Source of the DNA: an uncultured Allobaculum sp.
Lineage (GTDB): Bacteria; Bacillota_I; Bacilli_A; Erysipelotrichales; Erysipelotrichaceae
Length of the DNA: 15,696 nucleotides
Direction: 5' to 3'
Assembly (NCBI GenBank): GCA_910577085.1
Contig: CAJTLE010000068.1
Coordinates: 1 to 15,696, forward strand
The notes beneath the pieces were generated by a model. The model was given only the letters and a program-made list of their open reading frames with translations. It was not told the DNA's origin and made no database searches. Positions 7,073-14,345 of the stretch are shown piece after piece. Within the stretch, counting starts at the first letter, position 1; each line of letters begins with the position of its first letter. A program made the translations under genes and the position numbers.

Positions 7073-9001
7073 ATGCCAGCTGCGGCATATGATGAAAATT
7101 CGATCGTCATTCTCGAGGGCCTGGAAGCGGTCCGCAAACGCCCCGGAATGTACATCGGATCTACGGACCGCAAAGGTCTGCACCATCTGGTCTGGGAAAT
7201 TCTCGATAACGCAATCGATGAAGCCCTGAACGGATACGGAGATGAAATTGATATCACCCTCAACGCCGATGGTTCGTGCACCATCAAGGACTACGGACGA
7301 GGCATGCCAGTCGGTATCCATAAGAGTGGCAAATCGGCTCTTGAGGTTATTTTTACAGTTCTGCATGCCGGAGGTAAGTTTACCGATTCCACTTACAAAG
7401 CCTCCGGTGGTCTGCATGGAGTCGGTGCCAGTGTTGTCAATGCGCTTTCCAGCAAAGTCGTTGTTCAGGTTCGCGATGGAAAGAACCTGTATGAAATGGA
7501 CTTTGCCGATGGCGGAAAACACACCGGGGCTCTCAAAAAAATCGGCAAGACCAAAGAAACCGGATCGAGTGTCACGTTCTGGCCGGATCCGAAAATCTTC
7601 AAGGAAACCCGGTTTTCCTACTCCATTATCAAAGAGCGTGTTCAGGAAGATGCCTTCTTACTCAAGGGGCTGAAAATCCGGCTCAAAGATGACCGGGAAA
7701 ACCCGAAAGAAGATGAATTTGTTTATGAAGATGGTCTGAAAGCCTTCGTCGAAGAGCTCGATACCGATCATGAAGCCTTAACCCCGATTATTTCCTTTGA
7801 AGGCGAAAACCAGGGGATGAAAATACAGGTCGCCTTCCAGTATGTGGATACCTATCAGGAAACTCTGCTTTCCTTTACCAACATGGTCCGCACCCGCGAT
7901 GGTGGAAGCCACGAAACCGGTGCCCGTCAGGCCCTGACCAAGACCATGAATGAATACGCCCGTAAAAACGGCTTTCTCAAAGAAAAAGACAAATCCATGG
8001 AGGGCAGTGATATCCGTGAAGGTCTGACCATGGTTTTACATATCACGGTGCCGGAAGAACTGCTTCAGTTCGAAGGCCAGACCAAAGAAAAACTGGGAAC
8101 CCCGCAGGCCAAAATGGCGGTCGATCAGGTCGTCAGTGAACATCTGCGCTATTTCCTGGAAGAAAACAAAGACCTTGCTGAAAGCCTGGTCCGCAAGATG
8201 ATCAAGGCCGGCCAGGCCAGACATGCTGCCCGGGAAGCCCGTGAAAAAGCCCGTAAGGGAAAAGGCAAGAACCGTTCGGAGCGCATTATTTCCGGAAAAC
8301 TCGTCCACGCCCAGTCCAAAGATGCCCGCAAGAAGGAACTCTATCTGGTCGAAGGCGATTCGGCCGGCGGTTCGGCCAAGCAGGGCCGGGATTCGATGTA
8401 TCAGGCCATTCTGCCACTGCGCGGTAAGGTACTCAACACCGAACATTGTTCTCTGGATGTCGTGGAGAAAAACGAAGAGCTCAACACCATCATCCATACC
8501 CTGGATGCCGGTGTTGGAAGCAATTTTGATGCGAAAGATTCCAACTACCATAAAGTCATCATCATGACCGATGCCGATGATGATGGAGCCCACATTCAAA
8601 ACCTGCTTCTGACCTTCTTCTACCGGTTCATGCGGCCTTTAATTGAAGAGGGCATGCTCTATATCGCCCTGCCGCCTTTATTCCGGATTGAAAAGGGCGG
8701 TCATGAATACTACCTGTATTCCAATGAAGAACTGGAAGCCAAAAAAGCCGAACTCAAATCCGGCTATTCGATCAGCCGATACAAAGGTCTGGGTGAAATG
8801 AACGCCTCCCAGCTGTGGGATACGACCATGAACCCGGCCACCCGTACGCTGCTTCGCGTACAGCTTGATGACAGCCGCCTGGCCGAAAAGCGCATCACGT
8901 CTTTGATGGGTGAGCGCGCAGATCTGCGTCGGAGCTGGATTGAAGAAAATGTCGTCTTTACGCTCGAAGACGATTTTGTAAAGGAAGAAACACATGCCTA
9001 G
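7073..9001 (+). CDS. parE: DNA topoisomerase IV subunit B
   Basis: ATPase subunit of topoisomerase IV, which with ParC unlinks replicated chromosomes by passing one duplex through another. The GHKL ATPase motifs are present: LDNAIDE (44-50), GRGMP (75-79) and GGLHGVGASVV (112-122). The TOPRIM domain has EGDSAGGSAKQGRD (427-440) and the metal-binding DADDD (500-504). The C-terminal block YKGLGEMNASQLWDTTMNP is present near residue 575. At 642 residues without the extra GyrB insert, and directly followed by parC, it is ParE rather than GyrB. AAAGGATG precedes the ATG by about 9 bases. The last 8 bases overlap the parC start, implying translational coupling and balanced synthesis of the two subunits. 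Confidence 0.96.
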   Translation: MPAAAYDENSIVILEGLEAVRKRPGMYIGSTDRKGLHHLVWEILDNAIDEALNGYGDEIDITLNADGSCTIKDYGRGMPVGIHKSGKSALEVIFTVLHAGGKFTDSTYKASGGLHGVGASVVNALSSKVVVQVRDGKNLYEMDFADGGKHTGALKKIGKTKETGSSVTFWPDPKIFKETRFSYSIIKERVQEDAFLLKGLKIRLKDDRENPKEDEFVYEDGLKAFVEELDTDHEALTPIISFEGENQGMKIQVAFQYVDTYQETLLSFTNMVRTRDGGSHETGARQALTKTMNEYARKNGFLKEKDKSMEGSDIREGLTMVLHITVPEELLQFEGQTKEKLGTPQAKMAVDQVVSEHLRYFLEENKDLAESLVRKMIKAGQARHAAREAREKARKGKGKNRSERIISGKLVHAQSKDARKKELYLVEGDSAGGSAKQGRDSMYQAILPLRGKVLNTEHCSLDVVEKNEELNTIIHTLDAGVGSNFDAKDSNYHKVIIMTDADDDGAHIQNLLLTFFYRFMRPLIEEGMLYIALPPLFRIEKGGHEYYLYSNEELEAKKAELKSGYSISRYKGLGEMNASQLWDTTMNPATRTLLRVQLDDSRLAEKRITSLMGERADLRRSWIEENVVFTLEDDFVKEETHA

Positions 9002-11573
9002 AGCCAGAAAGAAAAAAGAAACTGTCGTTGAACTTTCCGAGCCCAAAGTGCTGGATTCGAACCTGGAAGATATTGTTGCGGACCGGTTTTCCCGGTATTC
9101 CCGCTACATCATTCAGGAACGTGCCCTCCCAGATGCGCGGGATGGTTTAAAGCCTGTCCAGCGCCGAATTCTCTGGTCGATGGAAGAAGACGGCAACACC
9201 TATAACAAGCCTTACCGTAAATCCGCAAGAACGGCCGGTAACGTCATTGGTAACTATCACCCACATGGTGAAAGTTCCGTTTATGACGCCATCGTCCGAT
9301 TGTCGCAGGACTGGAAATCGCCGATTCCGCTGATTGATATGCAGGGAAACAACGGGTCGATTGATGATGACCCGGCTGCAGCGATGCGTTATACCGAAGC
9401 CAGACTTTCCCGTCTGGCGGGATATCTGCTTGAAGATATCGACAAAGATACCGTCGAGTGGGCACCAAACTATTCGGATGAAAAGCTTGAACCAACCGTT
9501 CTGCCAGCCCGCTATCCAAACCTGTTAATCAATGGCATCACCGGTATTGCCGCCGGCTATGCCACCAATATCCCGCCGCATAACTTCAATGAAATTATCG
9601 ATGCTGCCATTTACCGGATTGAACATCCGGACTGCTCGATTGATGAACTGCTCGATCTGGTTCATGGACCAGACTTTCCAACCGGCGGCCTGATCATCGG
9701 CAGCGATGGCTGGCGTCAGGCTTTAAAAACCGGTAAGGGAAGAGTGACAGTTCGCTCTAAAGCGGTCATTGAAGAGGGCAAGACAATCAATCAGATTGTC
9801 ATCACCGAAATCCCGTATGAAGTCATCAAAAGTGCGATGGTGCGCAAGATGGATGAAATCCGCCTGAATGCCAAAGTCAGCGGTATTCTCGATGTCCGGG
9901 ATGAAAGTGACCGGAAGGGTCTTCGCATTGTGGTCGACCTGAAAAAGGAAGCCAATGCGAAAGCCATCCTCAATTATTTCTATAAAAATACCGATCTGCA
10001 GACGTACTACCACTACAACGTCATCGCGATCGTTCGCAAAACCCCAAAACTGCTCAGTCTTGCTGACGCACTCGATGCCTTCCTTGTTCATCGTGAGGAA
10101 GTCATCATCAACCGTTCGAAATTTGATCTGCAGCGCAAGAAAGACCGTCTGCATATCGTCGAAGGTCTGCAAAAGGCCGTTTCGGTGCTTGATGAAGTAG
10201 TGGCCCTGATCCGCAAATCCAATGGCAAGGCCGATTCCAAAAAACGTTTGATGGAACGCTTTGAATTCAGTGAGCCGCAGGCCGAAGCCATCGTGACGAT
10301 GCAGTTGTATCGTCTGTCCAATACTGATGTCATCGCTCTGGAAAAAGAAGCCCAGGCTCTGCGCAAGGATATTGAAAAACTCGAAGGCATCATCAAAACG
10401 CCAAGCCGCCGCCGCAAACTGATGATCAAGGAACTCAAGGAAATCTCCGAAGAGTTTCCAATGCCGCGCCGGACGCAGATTGTTAATGATGCCGAAGAAA
10501 TCGTTGTCGATGACCGCGATATGATCGTCGATGAACAAGTTATGGCCGTGGTCAGCCGCCAAGGTTATGTCAAACGCGTTTCCATGCGCTCCTTTGCGTC
10601 CAGTTCCAATGGAACGTCTGGACTCAAGGAAGGGGACAGCTTTGTCTTCAACGCTCCGGTATCGACTCTCGATACACTGCTTGTCTTTACCGACAAAGGC
10701 CGTTTTGGCCAGATTCCGGTCTACCAGATCGAAGAAAAGAAATGGAAAGATCTTGGAACCCATTATTCCTCTTTGCTCAAGCCGGAAATGGGAGAACAGA
10801 TCGTCCGCGTCTTTGCCCAGCGCAACCCGGCCAGACAGGTGGATGTAATCCTGGCCACCAAAGCCGGTCAGATCCGTCGCATTCATCATGAAGATCTGCC
10901 GATGAAAACCCGCAGCCGTCTGGTTGCCCTGATGGGTCTCAATCCGGATGACAGCCTCGAACATGTGGTCTATTCCGCTCACAATGATGATCAGCTCGTT
11001 CTGATCTCCAAAGAAGGTTATGGCTTCAAGATGGATGTCAGCGAAATCCCTGCCTCCAAAGGAAAAGGCAAGGGTGTCCGTTCGATCAACCTCGGAATGG
11101 ACGACCAGCTGCAGGCCCTCTTATCAGCCGACCAGGAATACCTCGTGCTTGAAAATAACGAAGGGGCATTTAAAAAAATTGCTCTTTCCAGCATCGATGC
11201 CTTCAAACGGCCGGCCCGCGGCACCAGATTGTATAAGGCTGTGAAGTCTCATCCACTCGAAATCTTTGACGCCCGCATGGCTTCAGCCAGACAGACTTTG
11301 AGTTTTGCGGATGCCTCATTGCCTGCATTAGATGTTTCTACCCTGCCGAAAATGGAGCCTTCTGCGACATGGAGTACAGTTGGCATTCTGGAACAGCCAA
11401 CCGGATTTGAATCGCTGGATCTTCGTCTGGAAAATGGATTTCGTACGCCTGAAGAGCAGCCTGAGAAAGAGCCTGAGAAAGAGCCTGAGAAAGAGCCAGA
11501 GAAAGAGCCAGAGAAGGAAAATGACCTCACCCAGCTGACTCTCTTTGACCAATCCGCGCAAGAATCGCAATAA
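8994..11573 (+). CDS. parC: DNA topoisomerase IV subunit A with repeat tail
   Basis: DNA-cleaving subunit of topoisomerase IV. The active-site tyrosine is Y133 in AAAMRYTEAR. The quinolone region reads HPHGESSVYDAIV (89-101): Ser94 and Asp98 occupy the positions of E. coli S80 and E84, so no typical resistance change is visible. The winged helix and tower are followed by a coiled-coil region (about 370-490) and beta-pinwheel blades (about 510-760). No GyrA box (QRRGGKG) is seen, which supports ParC over GyrA. The last 40 residues are an acidic tail: five PEKE units (823-842) and then QLTLF (847-851), a near match to the beta-clamp binding consensus QL[SD]LF. The start overlaps parE by 8 bases with an AAGGA site just upstream. 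At 859 residues it is slightly long for the family because of the tail. Confidence 0.96.
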   Translation: MPRARKKKETVVELSEPKVLDSNLEDIVADRFSRYSRYIIQERALPDARDGLKPVQRRILWSMEEDGNTYNKPYRKSARTAGNVIGNYHPHGESSVYDAIVRLSQDWKSPIPLIDMQGNNGSIDDDPAAAMRYTEARLSRLAGYLLEDIDKDTVEWAPNYSDEKLEPTVLPARYPNLLINGITGIAAGYATNIPPHNFNEIIDAAIYRIEHPDCSIDELLDLVHGPDFPTGGLIIGSDGWRQALKTGKGRVTVRSKAVIEEGKTINQIVITEIPYEVIKSAMVRKMDEIRLNAKVSGILDVRDESDRKGLRIVVDLKKEANAKAILNYFYKNTDLQTYYHYNVIAIVRKTPKLLSLADALDAFLVHREEVIINRSKFDLQRKKDRLHIVEGLQKAVSVLDEVVALIRKSNGKADSKKRLMERFEFSEPQAEAIVTMQLYRLSNTDVIALEKEAQALRKDIEKLEGIIKTPSRRRKLMIKELKEISEEFPMPRRTQIVNDAEEIVVDDRDMIVDEQVMAVVSRQGYVKRVSMRSFASSSNGTSGLKEGDSFVFNAPVSTLDTLLVFTDKGRFGQIPVYQIEEKKWKDLGTHYSSLLKPEMGEQIVRVFAQRNPARQVDVILATKAGQIRRIHHEDLPMKTRSRLVALMGLNPDDSLEHVVYSAHNDDQLVLISKEGYGFKMDVSEIPASKGKGKGVRSINLGMDDQLQALLSADQEYLVLENNEGAFKKIALSSIDAFKRPARGTRLYKAVKSHPLEIFDARMASARQTLSFADASLPALDVSTLPKMEPSATWSTVGILEQPTGFESLDLRLENGFRTPEEQPEKEPEKEPEKEPEKEPEKENDLTQLTLFDQSAQESQ
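11460..11519 (+). repeat. 12-bp in-frame tandem repeat in the parC tail
   Basis: Five 12-bp units encode PEKE each time. The first three read CCTGAGAAAGAG, the fourth has CCA instead of CCT, and the fifth has CCA plus changes in its last two codons (AAG GAA). Unit length is a multiple of three, so copy number can change without breaking the frame. This is a likely length-variable site between strains. Confidence 0.95.
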
Positions 11574-11609
11574 ATTACGAATTTGACTAACAAGAGTTGA
11601 CTATTCAGA

Positions 11610-11638
11610 TTGAGCGATCATTTCAAACCGTGTAAAAT
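11610..11638 (+). promoter_or_regulatory. Candidate promoter for yneF
   Basis: TTGAGC (11610-11615), a 17-base spacer and TAAAAT (11633-11638) place the start near 11645, about 20 bases before the yneF ATG. No terminator was seen between parC and this point, so some yneF transcription may also come from parEC. Confidence 0.6.
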
Positions 11639-11666
11639 GATTGAGAAAAGAATGGAGCGTTACGAA

Positions 11667-11897
11667 ATGGGACAGTTATGGTCTTCGATTCTGTACGCGT
11701 TAGTCGGTGCCATTATCGGAGCGATTATCGCCTTTGTTCTCACAAAGCGAAAATTTGAAAAAGAGCTGCGTGATAACCCACCGATCAGTGAAAAAATGAT
11801 CCGCGCCATGTTCCTGCAGATGGGCCGCAAGCCTTCTGAGGCACAGATCCGCCAGATCATGAAAACCGTGAACAGTAATTCGAAAAACAAAAAGTAA
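11667..11897 (+). CDS. yneF: YneF/UPF0154 small membrane protein
   Basis: A 76-residue single-pass membrane protein of the UPF0154 (YneF) family, widespread in Firmicutes and without an assigned function. Residues 6-26 form one transmembrane helix, followed by basic KRKFEK, then the family's hallmark stretch NPPISEKMIRAMFLQMGRKP (37-56) and a basic Lys/Asn tail. Length is typical. The open frame extends upstream to 11610, but the candidate promoter lies there. GGAG sits 9 bases before the ATG at 11667, so that start is chosen over the in-frame ATG at 11652. It has its own promoter and terminator. Confidence 0.93.
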   Translation: MGQLWSSILYALVGAIIGAIIAFVLTKRKFEKELRDNPPISEKMIRAMFLQMGRKPSEAQIRQIMKTVNSNSKNKK

Positions 11898-11899
11898 CT

Positions 11900-11921
11900 A
11901 AAAAGGCTGACGGCCTTTTTT
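11900..11921 (+). terminator. Rho-independent terminator after yneF
   Basis: AAAAAGGC and GCCTTTTT pair around a 5-base loop (TGACG) and run into six Ts, starting 3 bases after the yneF stop codon. The symmetry would allow action in both directions. Confidence 0.85.
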
Positions 11922-11934
11922 CGTCACTAGACAG

Positions 11935-11983
11935 AAAACCCCTTTGTCTGTTTGAGCACAAAAAACAGATGGAGGGTTTTTTT
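11935..11983 (+). terminator. Second hairpin with T-run downstream of yneF
   Basis: AAAACCC (11935-11941) pairs with GGGTTTT (11974-11980), and inside it TCTGTT (11947-11952) pairs with AACAGA (11964-11969), with an internal loop between the two stems and a run of Ts at the end. It could be a back-up terminator or the end of a short RNA. It lies only 14 bases after the first terminator. Confidence 0.6.
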
Positions 11984-12234
11984 ATCGGTCCACCTCAGGG
12001 CAGAAAAAGAAAGCATTGAAATCGGCCAGAAAATCGGTACCGTAATCAAGACAGAAGTCAGATGTGACTTCACTTCAAAACAGAAAGAACGTTCCATCAG
12101 CAGATCAGCCCTGCGGCCTTGCCAGTAAGTTACATTGGCGTAAGAAGGGCGAAAGTCCGTTCGATGTCTCAAAATAGACAGGGATGATAAGCTGAAACTG
12201 ACAGATCGCAAGGTCTGAACTGAGGGTATAAATT
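11984..12234. other. Leader region of the glycosyltransferase gene, possibly structured RNA
   Basis: This 251-base stretch has no convincing gene. Open frames on either strand lack a start with a ribosome binding site, including a minus-strand 94-codon frame that begins with TTG. It contains several potential RNA pairings: GCCCT (12108-12112) with AGGGC (12146-12150), TGCCA (12120-12124) with TGGCG (12136-12140), and a GAAA tetraloop hairpin GGGCGAAAGTCC (12147-12158) that competes for the same bases. It does not match a riboswitch I recognise. No strong promoter was identified. Confidence 0.35.
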
Positions 12235-13026
12235 ATGAAAAAATTCTTCAAAAGACTCTTTTTACTGTTGATGATTGTCATCATCGCCGCGGTGGTGTGG
12301 TTTTTTAAGGATGGAATTGATAAAGCCAATGAATTTGAAAGCCGGCAGCCGCTGAGTGCTTTAGTGGATACCGTTCGAAGCAATCCGCAATACGTCCCCT
12401 ATGATCAGGTCTCCCCAACTTTGTATCAGGCGACAATCGCCATTGAAGATGCCCGCTACTACCAGCATGGGGCAGTAGATATCAAAGCACTGATCCGCGC
12501 AGCGGCCAGCCAGTTCATTTCATCGATTCCAAGATCAGGCGGCTCGACGATTGCCATGCAGGTAGTCAAAAACCTGTACCGCCAATACGATGGAACGGCC
12601 GTCTGGAAAGCGGCTGAAATCGTTCTGGCGCACCGGCTTTGCGAGATGTACACCAAGGATGAAATTCTGGCCCTGTATGTCAATATCATCAATTATGGTG
12701 ATGGCTATCATGGCATTGATGCAGCCTCCCATGGCTACTATGGCGTAGAACCCAGTCAGCTCACCCAGGGACAGGCAACCATTCTGGCCGGCATTCCGCA
12801 ATCCCCAGGCTATTTCCAGCTTTCGGATCATTATGATAATGCCAGAGCCAAGCAGAAACTCGTACTCGATGCGATGGTCCGCAATAAGATGATCGATCAG
12901 GCGCAGGCTGATGCGATTTATCAGGAACCGAATGAACCAACCGTTCTTGATTACTCATGGAGCACGGCTTCCGTCTTTGACCATGGCTTTTATGGCGGCA
13001 TCCGCCTTGTCGATGTTGTCCTGTAA
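12235..13026 (+). CDS. Monofunctional peptidoglycan glycosyltransferase (GT51)
   Basis: This enzyme polymerises lipid II into glycan strands at the outer face of the membrane. The 263-residue protein has an N-terminal membrane anchor (about 7-25) and a single GT51 domain. Motifs in order are AIEDARYYQHGAVD (69-82) with catalytic Glu71, GGSTIAMQVVKNLY (102-115), KAAEIVLA (125-132) with the second essential Glu128, LALYVNIINYG (145-155), and ILAGIPQSPG. No penicillin-binding transpeptidase domain follows: the frame ends at residue 263, the usual length for monofunctional enzymes (MtgA/Mgt type). The GGSTIAMQ block differs slightly from the commoner GGSTITQQ. GAGGG lies about 10 bases before the ATG. 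It is a single gene with a 3' terminator. Confidence 0.95.
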   Translation: MKKFFKRLFLLLMIVIIAAVVWFFKDGIDKANEFESRQPLSALVDTVRSNPQYVPYDQVSPTLYQATIAIEDARYYQHGAVDIKALIRAAASQFISSIPRSGGSTIAMQVVKNLYRQYDGTAVWKAAEIVLAHRLCEMYTKDEILALYVNIINYGDGYHGIDAASHGYYGVEPSQLTQGQATILAGIPQSPGYFQLSDHYDNARAKQKLVLDAMVRNKMIDQAQADAIYQEPNEPTVLDYSWSTASVFDHGFYGGIRLVDVVL

Positions 13027-13085
13027 GGCCTGGCTGAGAGTGAACGACCAAAAGTATTTTGAATTTGAAACCGAAGAGTCAATCC

Positions 13086-13121
13086 AAACGACAGCTCGCT
13101 TCCGGCAGTTGTCGTTTTTTT
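13086..13121 (+). terminator. Rho-independent terminator after the glycosyltransferase gene
   Basis: AAACGACA (13086-13093) pairs with TGTCGTTT (13110-13117), with further pairing inside after one mismatch, and runs into seven Ts. It lies 59 bases past the stop codon. Confidence 0.88.
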
Positions 13122-13186
13122 GAGCAGATTTGTGCGGACCAATCATAAGAATCAGCCGTATTTTCGGCGGCAGGGTTGAGGTTCGG

Positions 13187-13192
13187 TATAAT
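13187..13192 (+). promoter_or_regulatory. Consensus -10 box (TATAAT) for the EamA transporter gene
   Basis: A perfect TATAAT lies 67 bases before the ATG at 13260. No good -35 is found 16-18 bases upstream; that position is instead occupied by a small inverted repeat, CCGTATTTTCGG. Activator dependence or repression at this inverted repeat is possible but unproven. Confidence 0.45.
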
Positions 13193-13259
13193 GGAATGAA
13201 CAATTTTGAAAAACAAAAAGAGAAAAGTCTTTGAAAAAAGAATCTTTGAAAGGAAGTTT

Positions 13260-14144
13260 ATGTCGAAACAGAAAGCAAATCTCTATTGCCTTTTAACGGC
13301 CGTCATCTGGGGCGGCGGGTTTGTCGCCACAGAGATGGGCCTGGACAGCTTTACTCCGTTTGCGTTTTTACTGCTGCGCTTTGCGGGCGGGGCAGTGCTT
13401 GCCTGGATTCCCGTCTTGCTGCACCATGAAAAAATCACAAAACAGGCTCTGAAAATCGGAACCATTTCCGGGGTGCTGCTTTATCTTGCCTTTGCCTTTC
13501 AGACCTTTGGTCTGGAGCGGACAACCACGGGCATGAATGCCTTTTTGACAGCAGTCAATGTTATCTGTGTCCCCTTTATTGTCTGGATTTTGTATCGCAA
13601 AAAACCGGATCCCATTGTGTTTGCGGCCGCAGTGATCTGTCTGATTGGAATTGGCTGCTTATCACTGTCTTCTGGAAGTTTTTCGCTCAATGCCGGAGAC
13701 TGGCTGACCCTCGTTTGCGCGGTATTGTTTGCAGGTCAGATTGTCTCGCTTTCCAAAGCGGGATCGGCTTCCGCAACGGTCATCAATGCCGTTCAGTTAA
13801 GCGTAGCCGCCCTTTGCGCCCTGCCATTTGGCCTGACAACCACATGGCCATCGCATCTTGAAGGCTCGGCGATTCTGTCAGTTTTGTATTCGATTGTTCT
13901 GGCGACGTTTGTCTGTTACTGGCTTCAGACAACGGCCCAGCAATATACCTCGCCGGCTGCCTGTTCGATTCTGCTTGGAACCGAGAGTCTTTGGGGCAAC
14001 TTGTTTGGCTTTCTGATTTTACATGAAGCCAAAACACCGATCATGATTGTCGGCGGCCTGTTAATTTTTGCCTCTGTCTTACTGGTCGAAGCCGCACCGG
14101 CCATCGAAGCGTTTCTGGCCAGAAAGCGGGTTCGTCAGGCATAG
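13260..14144 (+). CDS. EamA/DMT-superfamily transporter
   Basis: This 294-residue integral membrane protein has about ten hydrophobic segments arranged as two EamA repeats, as in the drug/metabolite transporter superfamily. The first repeat begins LLTAVIWGGGFVATEMGL (11-28) followed by the FLLLRFAGGAVLAW block. The second ends with SPAACSILLGTESLWGNLFG (231-250), then FLILHE, the usual EamA finale before the last helix. The C-terminus is basic (RKRVRQ), as expected for a cytoplasmic tail. Substrate cannot be told; relatives export amino acids, metabolites or drugs. The open frame reaches a TTG at 13206, but AAAGGA (13249-13254) sits 5 bases before the ATG at 13260, which is chosen. It is a single-gene unit. 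Confidence 0.93.
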   Translation: MSKQKANLYCLLTAVIWGGGFVATEMGLDSFTPFAFLLLRFAGGAVLAWIPVLLHHEKITKQALKIGTISGVLLYLAFAFQTFGLERTTTGMNAFLTAVNVICVPFIVWILYRKKPDPIVFAAAVICLIGIGCLSLSSGSFSLNAGDWLTLVCAVLFAGQIVSLSKAGSASATVINAVQLSVAALCALPFGLTTTWPSHLEGSAILSVLYSIVLATFVCYWLQTTAQQYTSPAACSILLGTESLWGNLFGFLILHEAKTPIMIVGGLLIFASVLLVEAAPAIEAFLARKRVRQA

Positions 14145-14199
14145 AATTCCCGGAATGGTGCTTTGTTTTGAATATGTAAAAATTGATTTGAATGCGTTC

Positions 14200-14242
14200 A
14201 AGGTGAATGGCCATGGATCCAGATGACCATTCACCTTTTTCT
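14200..14242 (+). terminator. Rho-independent terminator after the EamA gene
   Basis: AAGGTGAATGG (14200-14210) is a perfect 11-base inverted repeat of CCATTCACCTT (14227-14237), with a 16-base loop containing the palindrome TGGATCCA, followed by Ts to 14240. It is 55 bases past the stop codon. Confidence 0.88.
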
Positions 14243-14345
14243 GTCTGGAAACAAAGCAGGCGGGCAGTCTGGATGTTCTTTAAGGCTTGAAAGGCTTTGA
14301 GATTTTAAAAGACCTCTATACTGAAGGAAAAGAAAGCAGGCCATT

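Noticed and set aside
9723..10982. 419-codon minus-strand frame inside parC
   Set aside because: Shadow of the parC codons; the plus-strand frame is a complete, clearly recognisable ParC.
7073..11573. Reading the pair as gyrB-gyrA
   Set aside because: The A subunit has no GyrA box, and the B subunit has a ParE-like C-terminal block and spacing; the 8-bp overlap is typical of parE-parC.
11971..12129. Open plus-strand stretch reading like a protein fragment (EIGQKIGTVIKTEV)
   Set aside because: No start codon with a ribosome binding site and no family match. A decayed gene is possible but unsupported.
11927..12211. 94-codon minus-strand frame in the glycosyltransferase leader
   Set aside because: Starts with TTG, no ribosome binding site, and runs through two terminator-like hairpins of the other strand.
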